From: Helicobacter canis
GTDB taxonomy: Bacteria; Campylobacterota; Campylobacteria; Campylobacterales; Helicobacteraceae
Direction of reading: 5' to 3'
NCBI RefSeq assembly: GCF_900451095.1
Contig: NZ_UGHV01000001.1
Coordinates: 186,001 to 250,000, forward strand
Length of the DNA: 64,000 bases
In this document: in pieces, positions 48,846 to 59,279 of the stretch
Layout of the letters: the number at the start of each line of letters is the position of its first letter
How positions within the stretch are numbered: the first letter of the stretch is position 1
Notes under the pieces: generated by a model
What the model saw: only the letters and a program-made list of their open reading frames with translations
Database searches by the model: none
What the model was told of the DNA's origin: nothing
Translations under genes and position numbers: made by a program

Positions 48846-49493
48846 ATGAAGCCACATTTGTGCAATTTACTTCACATAAAGCTTTTTTCGCAAAGCCGCT
48901 TAAATGGCTATACCAATCCACAAGAACACGAGCAAAATCTATATTTAATATCCCATATCGCGCATAAAATAGGAATCCTAGAAATTATCATAAGAAACAA
49001 AATAGACTTCTTGCTATCTCAAAAGGATTCGCAATGGCTTGAAAAGATTGTTTTGCAAAATCAAAGCAGAGATAGCCTCATCTCCGCTCAAAACTTAGGA
49101 TTTTGGCTAAAAGTAGTGGATTTTTATAAAATCCATAATGCGATTTTTCAAGCAGAGTTTTTGGATACTTTGGATTTTAAGAAGTATTTTGATAAAAATA
49201 AAGATACCTTTCACACAAATCATACAAGAATAATGCGACACCACAAAGCAAAAGCGATTTTATTACTTCTGCGACTTATTCGCAATCGCGCCTTTCATTT
49301 TGAGAATCTCTATAAAATCGTAGGCAATGGCTACCCTAGACTAAATGTAAAAATCACAAATAAGCACAATGAAGCGATTTATATAGCAATCCGCCCAGAC
49401 AAAATTGTAGAGTTTTTAAACGATTTGCTAGGAAGCTTTCATAAGGATTTGGTGCATTATGGAGAAGTAAAGATGGTGGCAAGTGCCACCTAG
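48846..49493 (+). CDS. Abi/HEPN-like protein
   Basis: 215 residues resembling Abi_2-type abortive infection proteins. The sequence HHKAKAILLLLRLIRNRAFH includes RNRAFH, an Rx4H motif as in HEPN ribonucleases. N-terminal YTNPQEHEQNLYLISHIAHK is helical. It follows the type I genes across a repeat field. Comparable HEPN genes lie within type I loci of Campylobacter. Function as an RNase or antiphage effector is inferred, not shown. Its composition is more A/T rich than housekeeping neighbours. Confidence 0.65.
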   Translation: MKPHLCNLLHIKLFSQSRLNGYTNPQEHEQNLYLISHIAHKIGILEIIIRNKIDFLLSQKDSQWLEKIVLQNQSRDSLISAQNLGFWLKVVDFYKIHNAIFQAEFLDTLDFKKYFDKNKDTFHTNHTRIMRHHKAKAILLLLRLIRNRAFHFENLYKIVGNGYPRLNVKITNKHNEAIYIAIRPDKIVEFLNDLLGSFHKDLVHYGEVKMVASAT

Positions 49494-50044
49494 ATAGGAC
49501 CGACATTATAATGCAAAATTGTAAAGTAAAGCTTAAAAGGACGAGTATGGATATAAAAGAGCTTTTAGGATTCTTAGAATGTGAGAAAATGGAGCGTTTT
49601 CAAAAAGTGGATTCTAGGGCAGTCAATTCTGCTAGCACAGAATTTATGGATTGCCACGATTTTGCTGCCGCAAAACAAGCGAAGCGCAGTTTCTTTAGAA
49701 AATCTCGCAATGACAAAGTGGGGGGGAGTGGATTGCCGCGCCGCCACTACCGCAGCGGCTCGCAATGACAGCAAACAGCTAACGCAAACACTGCTCGCAA
49801 TGACAAAAACAACGCTGCTAGTGAAAAAGTGGATTCTAGGAGCGAAGTCCCTTTTGGAAAAACACGATTCTAAGCATTACTAAAGAAACCTGCTGCGGCT
49901 TCGCCTTGCACCGCTTCGCTTGTTTTGTGGTGGGGCTGTGGTTGTTTTACGCTATTTTTAGGGCAGAGCAAGACTAGAGGTCTGCGGTTGTCCTAAAAAT
50001 AGCGCAATCAATCGCATTGCTCACCCAAGACTGAATCAAACCCC
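49494..50044. repeat. Repeat field between Abi gene and oppA-like gene
   Basis: Contains dispersed words near 49603, 49830 and 50043 (inverted), a split family I element near 49647-49712 closely matching the one at 48690, a second hairpin near 49730-49770, a TACTAAAGAAA module near 49882, and a family III element (49948-50002). An ATG at 49550 opens a short stretch, MDIKELLGFLECEKMERFQ, with reasonable codon use that runs straight into repeats; this may be the head of a destroyed gene. Confidence 0.82.
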
Positions 50045-51868
50045 CTAGAATCCACTTTTGCGCCTATCCCACCAAAGTGTGGGGCTAATATCATAGAGCG
50101 GCTGCACCTTAGGCATAGCGATATTATCCCAAATCGCTAGGCGGAAGCTTGGCAAAAAGTAGTGCGGCACGACTATGTCTAGCTCAAGCAGCACGCGATC
50201 AAGCGTGCGTGTGGCAAGCACTAGGCTATCTCTATCTGGAGCGTTAATAAGCCTATCTATCAAGCAATCTACAAGCACAGACTTCACGCCGCTGTAATTT
50301 CTGCTCCCTTGCGTATCCGCACTTAAACTGCCAAAGAAATACCGCTGCTCATTGCCCGGCGAGAGACTTTGGGGGATAATGCCCACAATCATCTCATAAT
50401 CAAAGCTTTTCACGCGATTGGCGTATTGACTAGAATCCAGCTTTTGTATCTCCATAGTGATCCCAAGGCGTGCGAGGTTTCTGGCATAGCGGATCGCTAG
50501 TCGCTCAAAGGCTGGGTTATCAAGCAGCAGGGTAAAGCGCAGTGGAATGCCATTTTTATACGCCTGATTATTTTGCACGACATAGCCAGCTTGGCGCAGT
50601 AAATCGCGCGCTTTTTTGAGATTCTCCCGCTCATCTTGCAGGCTTGGCGCGGTGGGGATAGTATAGGGCTTTTGCAAGCGTGAGAGCGTGGCAGGATCCA
50701 CCTTACACACGCGCAAAAGCTCTAGCTGATCGCTGCTTAGGCTAGGCGTGGAGGCAAAAATGGAGTGGTTAAAAAAGCTTGTCGTACGCTGATATTGGGA
50801 AAAAAAGAGATTTTCATTGCTCCATTCAAAGTTAAACGCCAAAATCATCGCGCGGCGCACAAGCGGATCATCAAAGGGAGCTTTGCGCAGATTGATAAAA
50901 AAGCCCTGCATACCGCTTGGCAGGCTATGGGGGATCTCAAGCTTGCTAAAGGCAGAGTCCTTACTCTGCCTATATCCATTTGCCCATACCTTTGCCGCGC
51001 TCTCAATGCGGAAGTCGTATTTATGGCGCAAAAAGCCCTGCAAAGCCGCCGTATCATCGCGGTAATACTCATAGCGCACCACATCGAAATTAAACTGCCC
51101 CTTGCGGCTAGGGAGATTCTCTGCCCAGTAGTTTTTATCACGCCTATATTCTACAAGCTTGCCCACCTCATAGCGCGTGAGCTTATACGCCCCAGAGCCT
51201 AGCGGGAGCTGCAAGGGGTCTTTGCCATAGGAGTTTTGCCCATCTCGCACATAATAATGCCTAGGCAGGATACTAAGCTGCCCTAGGATTAGCGGCAGCT
51301 CTTTGTTCTCACTTGTGGTAAAGAGAAATTTAATGCGCCTAGAATCTAGTATTTCATACCCGCTAATATCAGCATAATACTGCTTATAGAGTGGATTTTG
51401 GCGTATCATATCAAAGCTAAATCCCACATCTTGCGCGCTAATTGCCCTACCATCGCTAAAGCGTGCTTTGGGATTTATGGTGAAAATCACGCTTTTATGA
51501 TTTGGCGCGATGGCTACATCGCTTGCTACAAGGGCGTATTGCGCATAAGGCTCATCCATACTCTGTGCCATTAGCGTGTCATAGACAAGCTCTAGCCCAG
51601 CAGCACTCTCTTCTAGGCTAAAGGCATTAAGCGTGGAGAAGCTGCCTAGCGCGTAGGCTTTAAGCGTGCCGCCCTTTTTGGCGTTGGGGTTAGTGTAGTC
51701 AAAAGCTTTGAATGTGCTGGTGTCGCGGTATTTAGGCGGATCGCCAAGCGAGATAAAAGGCGCGGCGTGTGCCAAGCTAGCACAGCAAAGAAGCGCGAAG
51801 CCTAGCAAGCCCAAACGGGCAAAATCACAGCAAGCAAAGCCTAGCCTCCATAGCACAAAGAGTCTCAC
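50045..51868 (-). CDS. Family 5 extracellular solute-binding protein
   Basis: 607-residue periplasmic receptor of an oligopeptide-type ABC transporter. Signal peptide up to [25 protein letters not shown] and the [20 protein letters not shown]-like region typify the DppA/OppA family. It begins with GTG overlapping the trpS stop by three bases. In H. pylori the corresponding gene sits next to trpS. No permease genes are visible here. Confidence 0.88.
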   Translation of the reverse strand: MRLFVLWRLGFACCDFARLGLLGFALLCCASLAHAAPFISLGDPPKYRDTSTFKAFDYTNPNAKKGGTLKAYALGSFSTLNAFSLEESAAGLELVYDTLMAQSMDEPYAQYALVASDVAIAPNHKSVIFTINPKARFSDGRAISAQDVGFSFDMIRQNPLYKQYYADISGYEILDSRRIKFLFTTSENKELPLILGQLSILPRHYYVRDGQNSYGKDPLQLPLGSGAYKLTRYEVGKLVEYRRDKNYWAENLPSRKGQFNFDVVRYEYYRDDTAALQGFLRHKYDFRIESAAKVWANGYRQSKDSAFSKLEIPHSLPSGMQGFFINLRKAPFDDPLVRRAMILAFNFEWSNENLFFSQYQRTTSFFNHSIFASTPSLSSDQLELLRVCKVDPATLSRLQKPYTIPTAPSLQDERENLKKARDLLRQAGYVVQNNQAYKNGIPLRFTLLLDNPAFERLAIRYARNLARLGITMEIQKLDSSQYANRVKSFDYEMIVGIIPQSLSPGNEQRYFFGSLSADTQGSRNYSGVKSVLVDCLIDRLINAPDRDSLVLATRTLDRVLLELDIVVPHYFLPSFRLAIWDNIAMPKVQPLYDISPTLWWDRRKSGF

Positions 51869-52854
51869 ACAAGCCCTACAAGCTCTTTGGCTCTTTGGTA
51901 AGTGGCTTTGGCGATGGGGCGCACGCGCTCTAGGCTTGTATCTAGGATACTTTGGAGATAGTGCTTATCGCTGCTAAGCTGCGCATAACGCTCTTGGATC
52001 GGCTCTAGCGTGGCTACTAGCATATCAGCTAGCTCAAGCTTTAGCGCGCCATAGCCCTTGCTAGCAAAATGCTCTTGTATCTGCTCTTGGCTCTGCTGGC
52101 TTAGGGCTTGATAAATGCTTAGGAGATTATGCACACCGGGGCGACTTGTATCAAAGGCGATGACCCCGCTAGAGTCTGTTACTGCCTTTTTACACTTACG
52201 AGCAATAGCTTCTGGGCTATCAAGCAAAAATATCGCGTGATTCTCGCCTTTGGCGGATTTGCTCATTTTGGATTCTGGACTATCTAGCCCCATCACACGC
52301 GCGCCTAGAGCTGGGATAATGGGACTAGGGATTGTGAAGCACTCGCCAAAGTCGCGATTAAAGCGCGTAGCCACATCGCGCGTAAGCTCTAAATGCTGCT
52401 TTTGATCCTCTCCTACTGGCACGCCATCAACTTGATAGAGCAAAATATCTGCTGCCATAAGGGCTGGGTAGTTAAACAGCCCGACATTGATATTTTTGGG
52501 GTTTTTTTGGGATTTGTCTTTGAACTGCGTCATACGGCTCATATCGCCCATAGGGATATTGCAGTCTAAAATCCACGCCAAAGCCGCGTGCTCATCGATC
52601 TCGCTTTGGATAAAAAGGCTAGACTTTTCACTATCAATCCCACACGCCAAAAGCATAGCCACAAGCTCATAGGTCTTTGCCCTTAGCTCCTTGGGGTCTT
52701 GCTTGGTGGTGATCGCGTGGGAATTCACCACGCAAAAGATATTGTCATACTGCTCTTGAGAATCCACCCACTGCTTAATCGCCCCTAGATAATTGCCTAA
52801 ATGGATAGAGCCTGTGGGCTGGATACCGGAGAAAACACGCTTTTTGCTTGGCAT
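51865..52854 (-). CDS. trpS: Tryptophanyl-tRNA synthetase
   Basis: 329 residues, class [12 protein letters not shown] is the HIGH-like motif and KMSKSAKG the KMSKS loop. Overlaps the following binding-protein gene, implying translational coupling. TATAAT on the minus strand at 52907-52912 is its likely -10. Confidence 0.97.
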   Translation of the reverse strand: MPSKKRVFSGIQPTGSIHLGNYLGAIKQWVDSQEQYDNIFCVVNSHAITTKQDPKELRAKTYELVAMLLACGIDSEKSSLFIQSEIDEHAALAWILDCNIPMGDMSRMTQFKDKSQKNPKNINVGLFNYPALMAADILLYQVDGVPVGEDQKQHLELTRDVATRFNRDFGECFTIPSPIIPALGARVMGLDSPESKMSKSAKGENHAIFLLDSPEAIARKCKKAVTDSSGVIAFDTSRPGVHNLLSIYQALSQQSQEQIQEHFASKGYGALKLELADMLVATLEPIQERYAQLSSDKHYLQSILDTSLERVRPIAKATYQRAKELVGLV

Positions 52855-52906
52855 AAGAATCCTTTGTAATGTGTGAAATAGGGGGAGTCGTGCGCTTAAA
52901 GGCGCG

Positions 52907-52957
52907 ATTATATACCAACTCGTTTAAAGCCAGCATTAACTAAATATGTTTTATAAT
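52907..52957. promoter_or_regulatory. Divergent promoter region trpS / lpp20
   Basis: Minus-strand TATAAT at 52907-52912 for trpS, and plus-strand TATAAT at 52952-52957 for the lpp20-like gene 29 bases before its ATG. Confidence 0.55.
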
Positions 52958-52985
52958 CGCTCAATCTTAATACAAAGGACTGCTG

Positions 52986-53528
52986 ATGAAAGCTTTAAAG
53001 TTTGGCGTGCTTGCGAGCCTTGTGCTTGTGGCGATACTTGGGATCAATGGTTGCAAAAAGGGCTTAGGCGATAATAAAGAAATCAACGCCTCCCTAGAGG
53101 GCGCACCTGCTTGGGTAGTAGAATCTAATGATGACTTGCTTAGTGCTACCGGAAGCGCGAAAGTCAAAAATGGCAATTTGGGCTTTGCCACTACACAAGC
53201 AGGAGCAGCGGCACGCGTGGAGCTTGCTACACAGATTTCTACAAGGATTGAGAGCAAGTATAAAGAGCTTGCCACAAGCGATGAAGATAGTGTCAATCAA
53301 GAAGCTGTGCAAGCTATCCGCAATAGTGTCGATCAAGTGCTAGCAGGCTCAAAGATCACAAACAAATGGGTCAGCAAAGATGGCACGCTATGGGTGCTTG
53401 TAAAGATCCAAAAGCTAAACACCGACTTGCTAAAAAGCAATCTTTTAAACTCCAAATCTCTCGACAAAGCCGCAGCTGCCGCGCTCTCTCAAGCTGTCGA
53501 TGACATTATCGATGGTCCTGCTAGATAG
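52986..53528 (+). CDS. lpp20: Lpp20-family lipoprotein
   Basis: 180 residues. Lipobox INGC with Cys23. APAWVVESNDDLLSATGSAK and the later WVSKDGTLWVLVKI are as in H. pylori Lpp20, a surface-exposed or vesicle-associated antigen. Also related to the N-terminal part of the protein at 39629. trmL follows within 15 bases. Confidence 0.88.
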   Translation: MKALKFGVLASLVLVAILGINGCKKGLGDNKEINASLEGAPAWVVESNDDLLSATGSAKVKNGNLGFATTQAGAAARVELATQISTRIESKYKELATSDEDSVNQEAVQAIRNSVDQVLAGSKITNKWVSKDGTLWVLVKIQKLNTDLLKSNLLNSKSLDKAAAAALSQAVDDIIDGPAR

Positions 53529-53543
53529 CCACTTTGTGCGGCT

Positions 53544-54026
53544 ATGCTTCATATCATTCTCATAGAGCCTAGGATCCCCCAAAACACAGGGAATATCGGC
53601 AGGCTCTGTGTCGCTGCTAATGCCACGCTCCATCTTATCCACCCGCTAGGATTCTGCCTTAGTGAGAAGTCTCTCAAGCGTGCAGGGCTAGATTATTGGC
53701 AGTATTTGCAAAAATGTGAGTGGGATAGTGTGGAGCATTTTTGGGCGCACTATCCACTAGACTCTAGGCACTTTTTCCTAACGACTAAAGCACATAAGCC
53801 CTACTACCACGCGCGGTTTGATAAAGAGTGTTTTCTCTACTTTGGGCGTGAAGATGCGGGTATTAGTGAGCGTATCTTAAATGCGAACAACAAGCAGTGT
53901 TTAACAATCCCTATGGCAGTGCAAGCTCGCTCGCTCAATCTCGCCACAAGTGTGGGGATCGTGGCGTATGAAGCCATCCGCCAGCTTCAAGCCACTAGCC
54001 CCATAAACGCACCTATCGCACCATAA
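53544..54026 (+). CDS. trmL: tRNA (cytidine/uridine(34)-2'-O)-methyltransferase TrmL
   Basis: 160-residue SPOUT (knotted) methyltransferase modifying the wobble base of leucine tRNAs. LIEPRIPQNTGNIGRLC, FGREDAGI and MAVQARSLNLATSVGI are diagnostic. Confidence 0.95.
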   Translation: MLHIILIEPRIPQNTGNIGRLCVAANATLHLIHPLGFCLSEKSLKRAGLDYWQYLQKCEWDSVEHFWAHYPLDSRHFFLTTKAHKPYYHARFDKECFLYFGREDAGISERILNANNKQCLTIPMAVQARSLNLATSVGIVAYEAIRQLQATSPINAPIAP

Positions 54027-54043
54027 GCCATATAAGGACAACT

Positions 54044-55117
54044 ATGCCAGCACGCCCCTACAAGCACATCTGCAATCTCTCTCTAGCAGTAGTGATGACT
54101 AGCCTAGCCTACACCGCTACCAATCAGCCAAGCACCATAGACCCAAAGCAGCTCATACAAAAGGCAAAAGACGCAGGGCTAAAGCCTATGCCTCAAGGCA
54201 AAGAGCTAGAGACATACCAGCAAGACTACGCCAAAAAGCATAAGCTCGCCACTCCCTATAAACCCAAGCTCACGCAAGCCCAAATTCAGCTAGGGAAAAA
54301 GCTCTACTTTGACCCAAGACTCTCGCGCTCAAACCTAATCTCGTGCAACACCTGCCACAATCTAGGGCTAGGCGGGACAGATATAGTCCCAGCAGGGCAT
54401 AAATGGACAGACAATCAAAGCTATCTAAACTCCCCAAGCGTGTATAACGCGATCTTTAATGGTGTGCTATTTTGGGATGGTCGTGCGACTAGGCTAGAGC
54501 TTCAAGCACATATACAAAATCAAATGCAAACCACGCCCCAAGAGATTCTTGCACGCATACAATCAATCCCAGATTATGTCAATGAGTTTAAAGCCGCTTA
54601 TGGCAACAATGTCAAAATCCAGCCTGCGCTAATTGCCGATACTATCGCGCTTTTTGTGATGACACTTACTACCCCGGGTCGCTATGATGATTTCTTAAAC
54701 GGCAATACCAAAGCCCTAAGCAAAGATGAGCAAGCTGGGCTTAATATGTTTATCGATAAAGGCTGCACGACCTGCCACACAGACATCAATCTAGGCGGCT
54801 CTATGCGGGAATTTTCTGTCATCAAGCCCTATACATTTGCTAAGATCGGGGGCTTCAAGGGCGATGCTAGGGGCAGGATCAAAGCCCCATCTTTGCGCAA
54901 TATTTTAGACACTGCGCCTTATTTTCACAATGGGCAGTATTGGGACATTGCAGGAGCGATCAAAGAAATGGGATCTATACAGCTAGGGATCACTATAAGC
55001 GATGATGAGATAAAAATATTAGAGAAGTTTTTCCAATCACTTGGCGGTAAATACCCTGCAAATATCTATCCTATCTTGCCTGCTAGCACCAATGCCACGC
55101 CAAAGCCATCATTATAG
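54044..55117 (+). CDS. Dihaem cytochrome c peroxidase
   Basis: 357 residues, periplasmic. Two haem-binding CxxCH sites: CNTCH at 101-105 and CTTCH near 241. The N-terminus has a signal-like hydrophobic stretch (LSLAVVMTSLAYTA). Reduces hydrogen peroxide with electrons from cytochrome c, a defence in microaerophiles. GRYDDFLNGN and TAPYFHNGQYWD are family motifs. Confidence 0.95.
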   Translation: MPARPYKHICNLSLAVVMTSLAYTATNQPSTIDPKQLIQKAKDAGLKPMPQGKELETYQQDYAKKHKLATPYKPKLTQAQIQLGKKLYFDPRLSRSNLISCNTCHNLGLGGTDIVPAGHKWTDNQSYLNSPSVYNAIFNGVLFWDGRATRLELQAHIQNQMQTTPQEILARIQSIPDYVNEFKAAYGNNVKIQPALIADTIALFVMTLTTPGRYDDFLNGNTKALSKDEQAGLNMFIDKGCTTCHTDINLGGSMREFSVIKPYTFAKIGGFKGDARGRIKAPSLRNILDTAPYFHNGQYWDIAGAIKEMGSIQLGITISDDEIKILEKFFQSLGGKYPANIYPILPASTNATPKPSL

Positions 55118-55154
55118 ATAGCTAGATTTTGTTATAGATTCAAAAGGAGTGATT

Positions 55155-57359
55155 ATGCAAAGCTATGAAAAGATTATAAGCGGTGAGCAAGGATTGCTTA
55201 GATGGATTATAGATAATGCGATAGAAGATGGCTTGGATAAAGACTTGCCAGATGATGATAGTCTGCATATTGCTATGCCAGAAATTGCTAAGATGAACTT
55301 TATGCCCGGAATGCTAGATGGCATTATGGGGAAAGACACAGACAATAGTGCTGCTACGCTGCTTGCGATGTTTAGGTGTTTTGCAGAAGTGGATTCTAGT
55401 GAGCTAAGTGATGAATTGATAGATAAGCATTTGGGCGGGATTTATATGTTTATTATCCAGCATAGAACGCTTGGGTATATTGATGATTTTTTAGAAGCAT
55501 TGATGAATGAAGCGGAGAATAACACAAAACTTTTGCATTTTTGCATAAACACTGCTAGGCAGTTTCTGCTTAGTGGGGTGCATAGAGAGGCGATTAAGTT
55601 TGGTATAGCGGTGCTTGGGGTTTGCAGACTTGATGAAAAAGAAATAAGTATGCTAATGCAATTTGGCTTGGCAGATGAGTTTGCGAGATTTGTAGCCGTG
55701 GCATTAGCACGCAATGAGAAAAATGAAGAGGTCTTTTATCTTGCACAATGCACAAAGGGCTGGGGGAGAATCGCCTATGTGGATTATGTGAAAATTGATG
55801 ATGAGAAAAAGCGCGAGTGGATTTTGCTTGAGAGCTATAAATGTGAGATTGGGATTGATCATATTGTGCTTGAGTGTTTGGAGAAGGGCGATTTGCTAGG
55901 GTTGATACAAGAAAGGGGCTTTGAAGAGAAAATCTACATTGCCACAGGCGAAATGCTGCAAAGCTTTTGCGGATTAAGCAAGGTGCATTTTGAAGACTAT
56001 CCGCACTCTAAAGAATTAGTAGCATTGTTTATCAAAGAATCCAAAAATCAAAAGATGAATATAGAGCGATTTGCCATTATTTGCGCGCTTATTGATCCCA
56101 TTAAAGAGGAGTTAGAATATGATGAGAGTGAGAGGCAGGAGCTGCTAGATATTGTCAATAAACTAGCGTTTCATAGCAATATTGATTGGGAGGGGCTTAT
56201 CCGTGTCGATGTGTTTAACTATGATGCAAGGAGTATTGCTAGACATCTTGGCATTGATATATGGGAGGATATGTTTAAAATCGCTAGTGAAAATAAGGAG
56301 TTTAAAGAGTGGTATCCGCTCACACTCACAGATTCTAAAGATAGATATAAAAGGCTTTGTGCTTTAGCAAAGGAGCGATTTGACTTGAAGGCTTTAAAAA
56401 GTGAGCCAAAAGATGAGCTAGGGCTTGGAGCGGAGTTTAGGGTGTATGATGATATAAGCTTCATCGTGCAAAATCTTAGAAATTTTGATGAAATTATCGG
56501 GCTAGAGTTTGTAGAAACTGCTCTGCAAAGCCCTGTAACACGCTGCCGAAATATGGCATTAAATGTGATTGAAACTTACAAAGAGATTCCACAAAGTATT
56601 ATTGACATTATGGAGAGAAATAGCAAAAAAGAGCCAAATAAAGGCGTGCTAGAGCGATATGAAAGTCTCCTACAAAAGCATAAAGAGCAGCTAGAGCAAA
56701 AAAGAAAGACTAAGCCCTGTGGCGATCAGCATTGCGAACATAAGTGGCATTTGCAAGTGTGGGGGGAATTTTATAGTAGTGGGATATGGAATCTTTGGGA
56801 TAGTAAAAAAGGGGAAGGGAAGTTTGCAAATGTTGATTATGAGTCTTTAGATTTGCCAAAAGATTTAGTGTGGAAGTTTAAACAATGGCAGAGTTTGTAT
56901 GATGAGTATGGGCTGTATTGGTATAGAGATGATGCAGATGAGTTTCTAAAAAAGCTTCGCACTGCATTTGATGAGCAAAAATTAGAGCTTGCTAAGGCAT
57001 TAAAAGCACACTTTAAAGGTGAAGCATATATAGAGACTTATGTTGAGAGTGAAGATGATATAAAGGAGATAAAGTATTATTGTGTAATGGCGGATTATGA
57101 TGCGTTGTGGGATGAAGAGGATGTTGGAATTTGCTTTCAAAATATTGAAGAGGATTGCAATATCTCTTTACAAAGCAATGAAGCAAAACAATTAGAAAAA
57201 GACTTGGATAAATGGGCTAAAGAACACATAGATTTAGAATGGAAAAATGGGTGCTATACCCCAGTAACCGATGAAGCGATTATTGAGAGAGGCAGAATCC
57301 TAACAGAAAGGCTAAAAAAGATTCTACCAAACTACTGCGTAGTGGAGTATAGAGTATAG
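55155..57359 (+). CDS. Large hypothetical protein, 734 residues
   Basis: I do not recognise it. Acidic, largely helical, without signal peptide or membrane segment; residues about 60-500 look like irregular alpha-helical repeats (ARM/HEAT-like impression), including LQSPVTRCRNMALNVIETYK. A possible zinc site, CGDQHCEHKWH, lies near 522-532 at a domain junction. The C-terminal part (YCVMADYDALWDEEDVGICF) appears globular. Composition is more A/T rich than flanks, suggesting acquisition. AAAAGGAG precedes the ATG at 55155. A polymorphic-toxin immunity or regulatory role is conceivable only as speculation. Confidence 0.8.
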   Translation: MQSYEKIISGEQGLLRWIIDNAIEDGLDKDLPDDDSLHIAMPEIAKMNFMPGMLDGIMGKDTDNSAATLLAMFRCFAEVDSSELSDELIDKHLGGIYMFIIQHRTLGYIDDFLEALMNEAENNTKLLHFCINTARQFLLSGVHREAIKFGIAVLGVCRLDEKEISMLMQFGLADEFARFVAVALARNEKNEEVFYLAQCTKGWGRIAYVDYVKIDDEKKREWILLESYKCEIGIDHIVLECLEKGDLLGLIQERGFEEKIYIATGEMLQSFCGLSKVHFEDYPHSKELVALFIKESKNQKMNIERFAIICALIDPIKEELEYDESERQELLDIVNKLAFHSNIDWEGLIRVDVFNYDARSIARHLGIDIWEDMFKIASENKEFKEWYPLTLTDSKDRYKRLCALAKERFDLKALKSEPKDELGLGAEFRVYDDISFIVQNLRNFDEIIGLEFVETALQSPVTRCRNMALNVIETYKEIPQSIIDIMERNSKKEPNKGVLERYESLLQKHKEQLEQKRKTKPCGDQHCEHKWHLQVWGEFYSSGIWNLWDSKKGEGKFANVDYESLDLPKDLVWKFKQWQSLYDEYGLYWYRDDADEFLKKLRTAFDEQKLELAKALKAHFKGEAYIETYVESEDDIKEIKYYCVMADYDALWDEEDVGICFQNIEEDCNISLQSNEAKQLEKDLDKWAKEHIDLEWKNGCYTPVTDEAIIERGRILTERLKKILPNYCVVEYRV

Positions 57360-57446
57360 CTCTTGGATAGACTTGTGGATCTGCCGCACCACCACGATAG
57401 ATATTGTAGTCATTCTTATGTGCCAAAATCCACTTTCTACTACTGC

Positions 57447-57776
57447 CTAAGGATAGCTCCTACACACGCCCACACAACAATCCACAAAAACATCAGGCTT
57501 TTTTAGCGTGAGTGTGAGCGTCGTGATAGGAGGGAAGCTCGCATACAGCCACGCCGCTAGACCATCACAGGCTTGCTCTAGTAGCTCATAGCGTGCTTGC
57601 TGCAAATGTGTGATGATAGATTCTCGCACTTGCGCATAGTCTAAAAACCCCTTGCCATCTCGCTCATAGCCTATACGCGCTTCTACCTGCAGTCTTTGTG
57701 CCTGCTCTCTCTCGCGTGGCAAGACTCCAATGATAGCTTCAAGGCACAAATCTTCTAGCACGATTTCATAGGGCAT
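57447..57776 (-). CDS. folB: Dihydroneopterin aldolase
   Basis: 109 residues. Folate pathway enzyme; EIVLEDLCLEAIIGVLPRER at the N-terminus and TLTLKKPD near the C-terminus match FolB, with the catalytic lysine expected in the latter. Shortened slightly at the C-terminus relative to longer family members. Last gene of leftward thiD-plsY-folB; starts one base after plsY. Confidence 0.9.
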   Translation of the reverse strand: MPYEIVLEDLCLEAIIGVLPREREQAQRLQVEARIGYERDGKGFLDYAQVRESIITHLQQARYELLEQACDGLAAWLYASFPPITTLTLTLKKPDVFVDCCVGVCRSYP

Positions 57777-58430
57777 TTATAGCACCTTGTTTTCCTGCCC
57801 AGAAAATAGCCGCTTGATATTTGGGATATGTGTATAGAGGATAAGCAGCCCGATTAACACCACTGGCGTGTGGCTATGGATTTGAGCAACGATATTGATA
57901 GAATCTGGGATCGGCAGGACATAGGGCACGACAAAGGTCAGCACAATCCCACTTAGCACACCAAGCAGTGAAGAAAGCGAAGAGACTTTAAACACCTTCC
58001 CTACAATCGCCCACACCACAAGCCCAAGCGCACCTTCAATAGGGATAAGCAATAGCACAGAGCCAATAGCCGTGGATACGCCCTTGCCCCCTTTAAAGCC
58101 CAGATATGGGCTATAACAATGCCCCACAATCGCTAGTAGCGCGATCATCCACTGCGCCCCATAAGGCAGCCCCACAAGCTTTGCTACAAGCACCACAAGC
58201 AGCCCCTTAATCGCATCAAGCACAAGCGTGGCGATAGAGAGCAGCTTAGCCTGCTTAGGGGCGATGTCTTTCAACGCGCGATAGACATTGGTAGCACCCG
58301 TGCTACCTGAGCCTACTTCCTGGATCTTAACACCATAAAGCCTCGTGAAAAACACGCCAAAGGGGATCCCCCCCACAAGAAATGCCACGATATAAAACAC
58401 CACATTGATATAGTTATACAAAAACTCCAT
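57777..58430 (-). CDS. plsY: Acyl-phosphate glycerol-3-phosphate acyltransferase
   Basis: 217-residue polytopic membrane enzyme making lysophosphatidic acid from the acyl-phosphate supplied by PlsX. The three motifs are visible: GSGSTGATNVYRAL, GHCYSPYLGFKGGKGVSTAIG and the later helices. ATG at 58430 follows AGGAG; a GTG six bases upstream is the alternative. Confidence 0.95.
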   Translation of the reverse strand: MEFLYNYINVVFYIVAFLVGGIPFGVFFTRLYGVKIQEVGSGSTGATNVYRALKDIAPKQAKLLSIATLVLDAIKGLLVVLVAKLVGLPYGAQWMIALLAIVGHCYSPYLGFKGGKGVSTAIGSVLLLIPIEGALGLVVWAIVGKVFKVSSLSSLLGVLSGIVLTFVVPYVLPIPDSINIVAQIHSHTPVVLIGLLILYTHIPNIKRLFSGQENKVL

Positions 58431-58445
58431 ACACACTCCTAATCT

Positions 58446-59279
58446 CTAAAATTCCACACCTGCCATAGTATTATGGGTAAGCCCATAGAGGTGGTTAGTA
58501 GGACCAAAGCCCCTGCCAAGAGGCGCGGCGTGGGCTATGGCATTGTAGGTATAAGCCTTGGCATTTTTGATAGAATCCTGCAAGCCAACGCCCAAGGCTA
58601 GATTGCTGGCAATAGCACTACTTAGCGTGCAGCCTGTGCCGTGCGTGCTGGTGCTTTGGAGCTTCTTAGCGCGGAATATATGAAACTCCTTGCCATCATA
58701 AAGCACATCATCAGCAAAGTCCTCTTTATGCCCACCTTTGACAAGCACGCTTTTTGCACCCATTTTGTGGAGCATTAGCGCGGATTTTTTCATATCTTCA
58801 AGGCTTGTTATCTCAAAGCCACATAGCTCGCTAGCTTCTGGGATATTTGGGGTAAGCACACACGCATAAGGGATAAGTGATGTAGCAAACTCCTTGCGGA
58901 TAGATTTAGGCATAAGTGGGAAGCCATTTTTCGCAAACATCACAGGATCGATGACAATATTGCTAGGAAGATAGCGCGATAGGCTTTGAGCCACGCTCTC
59001 GATGATAGAAGATGAGCCTAGCATACCGATCTTCACAGCCCTAGGCACAATATCTTCAAACACCGCATCAAACTGCGCGAAAATAGACTCACTAGGCATA
59101 TCTATGCTACTTATCACGCGCTGAGTGTTCTCTGCTACGACACTTAGCACCACGCTCATACCATACAATCCGTGCGCGGCAAAGGTCTTTAGATCTGCTT
59201 GTAGCCCTGCCCCACCGCTACAATCACTCCCAGCGACACTAAGGATAGGAATGGCATTTGCCTGCTGGAATGCATACAT
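58446..59279 (-). CDS. thiD: Hydroxymethylpyrimidine/phosphomethylpyrimidine kinase
   Basis: 277 residues of the ribokinase-like fold, phosphorylating HMP and HMP-P for thiamine. [20 protein letters not shown] at the start and [18 protein letters not shown] with the catalytic residue near the C-terminus. First gene of the leftward group, divergent from gpmI. Confidence 0.96.
   Translation of the reverse strand: MYAFQQANAIPILSVAGSDCSGGAGLQADLKTFAAHGLYGMSVVLSVVAENTQRVISSIDMPSESIFAQFDAVFEDIVPRAVKIGMLGSSSIIESVAQSLSRYLPSNIVIDPVMFAKNGFPLMPKSIRKEFATSLIPYACVLTPNIPEASELCGFEITSLEDMKKSALMLHKMGAKSVLVKGGHKEDFADDVLYDGKEFHIFRAKKLQSTSTHGTGCTLSSAIASNLALGVGLQDSIKNAKAYTYNAIAHAAPLGRGFGPTNHLYGLTHNTMAGVEF

Noticed and set aside
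49511-49883. Overlapping 85- and 100-codon frames
   Set aside because: After the first 20-30 codons they run through repeats only. The head may be a gene fragment, but no family is recognised.
48299-50044. CRISPR array because of recurring short repeats
   Set aside because: Repeat spacing is irregular, orientations mixed and copies are found throughout the window; no cas genes.
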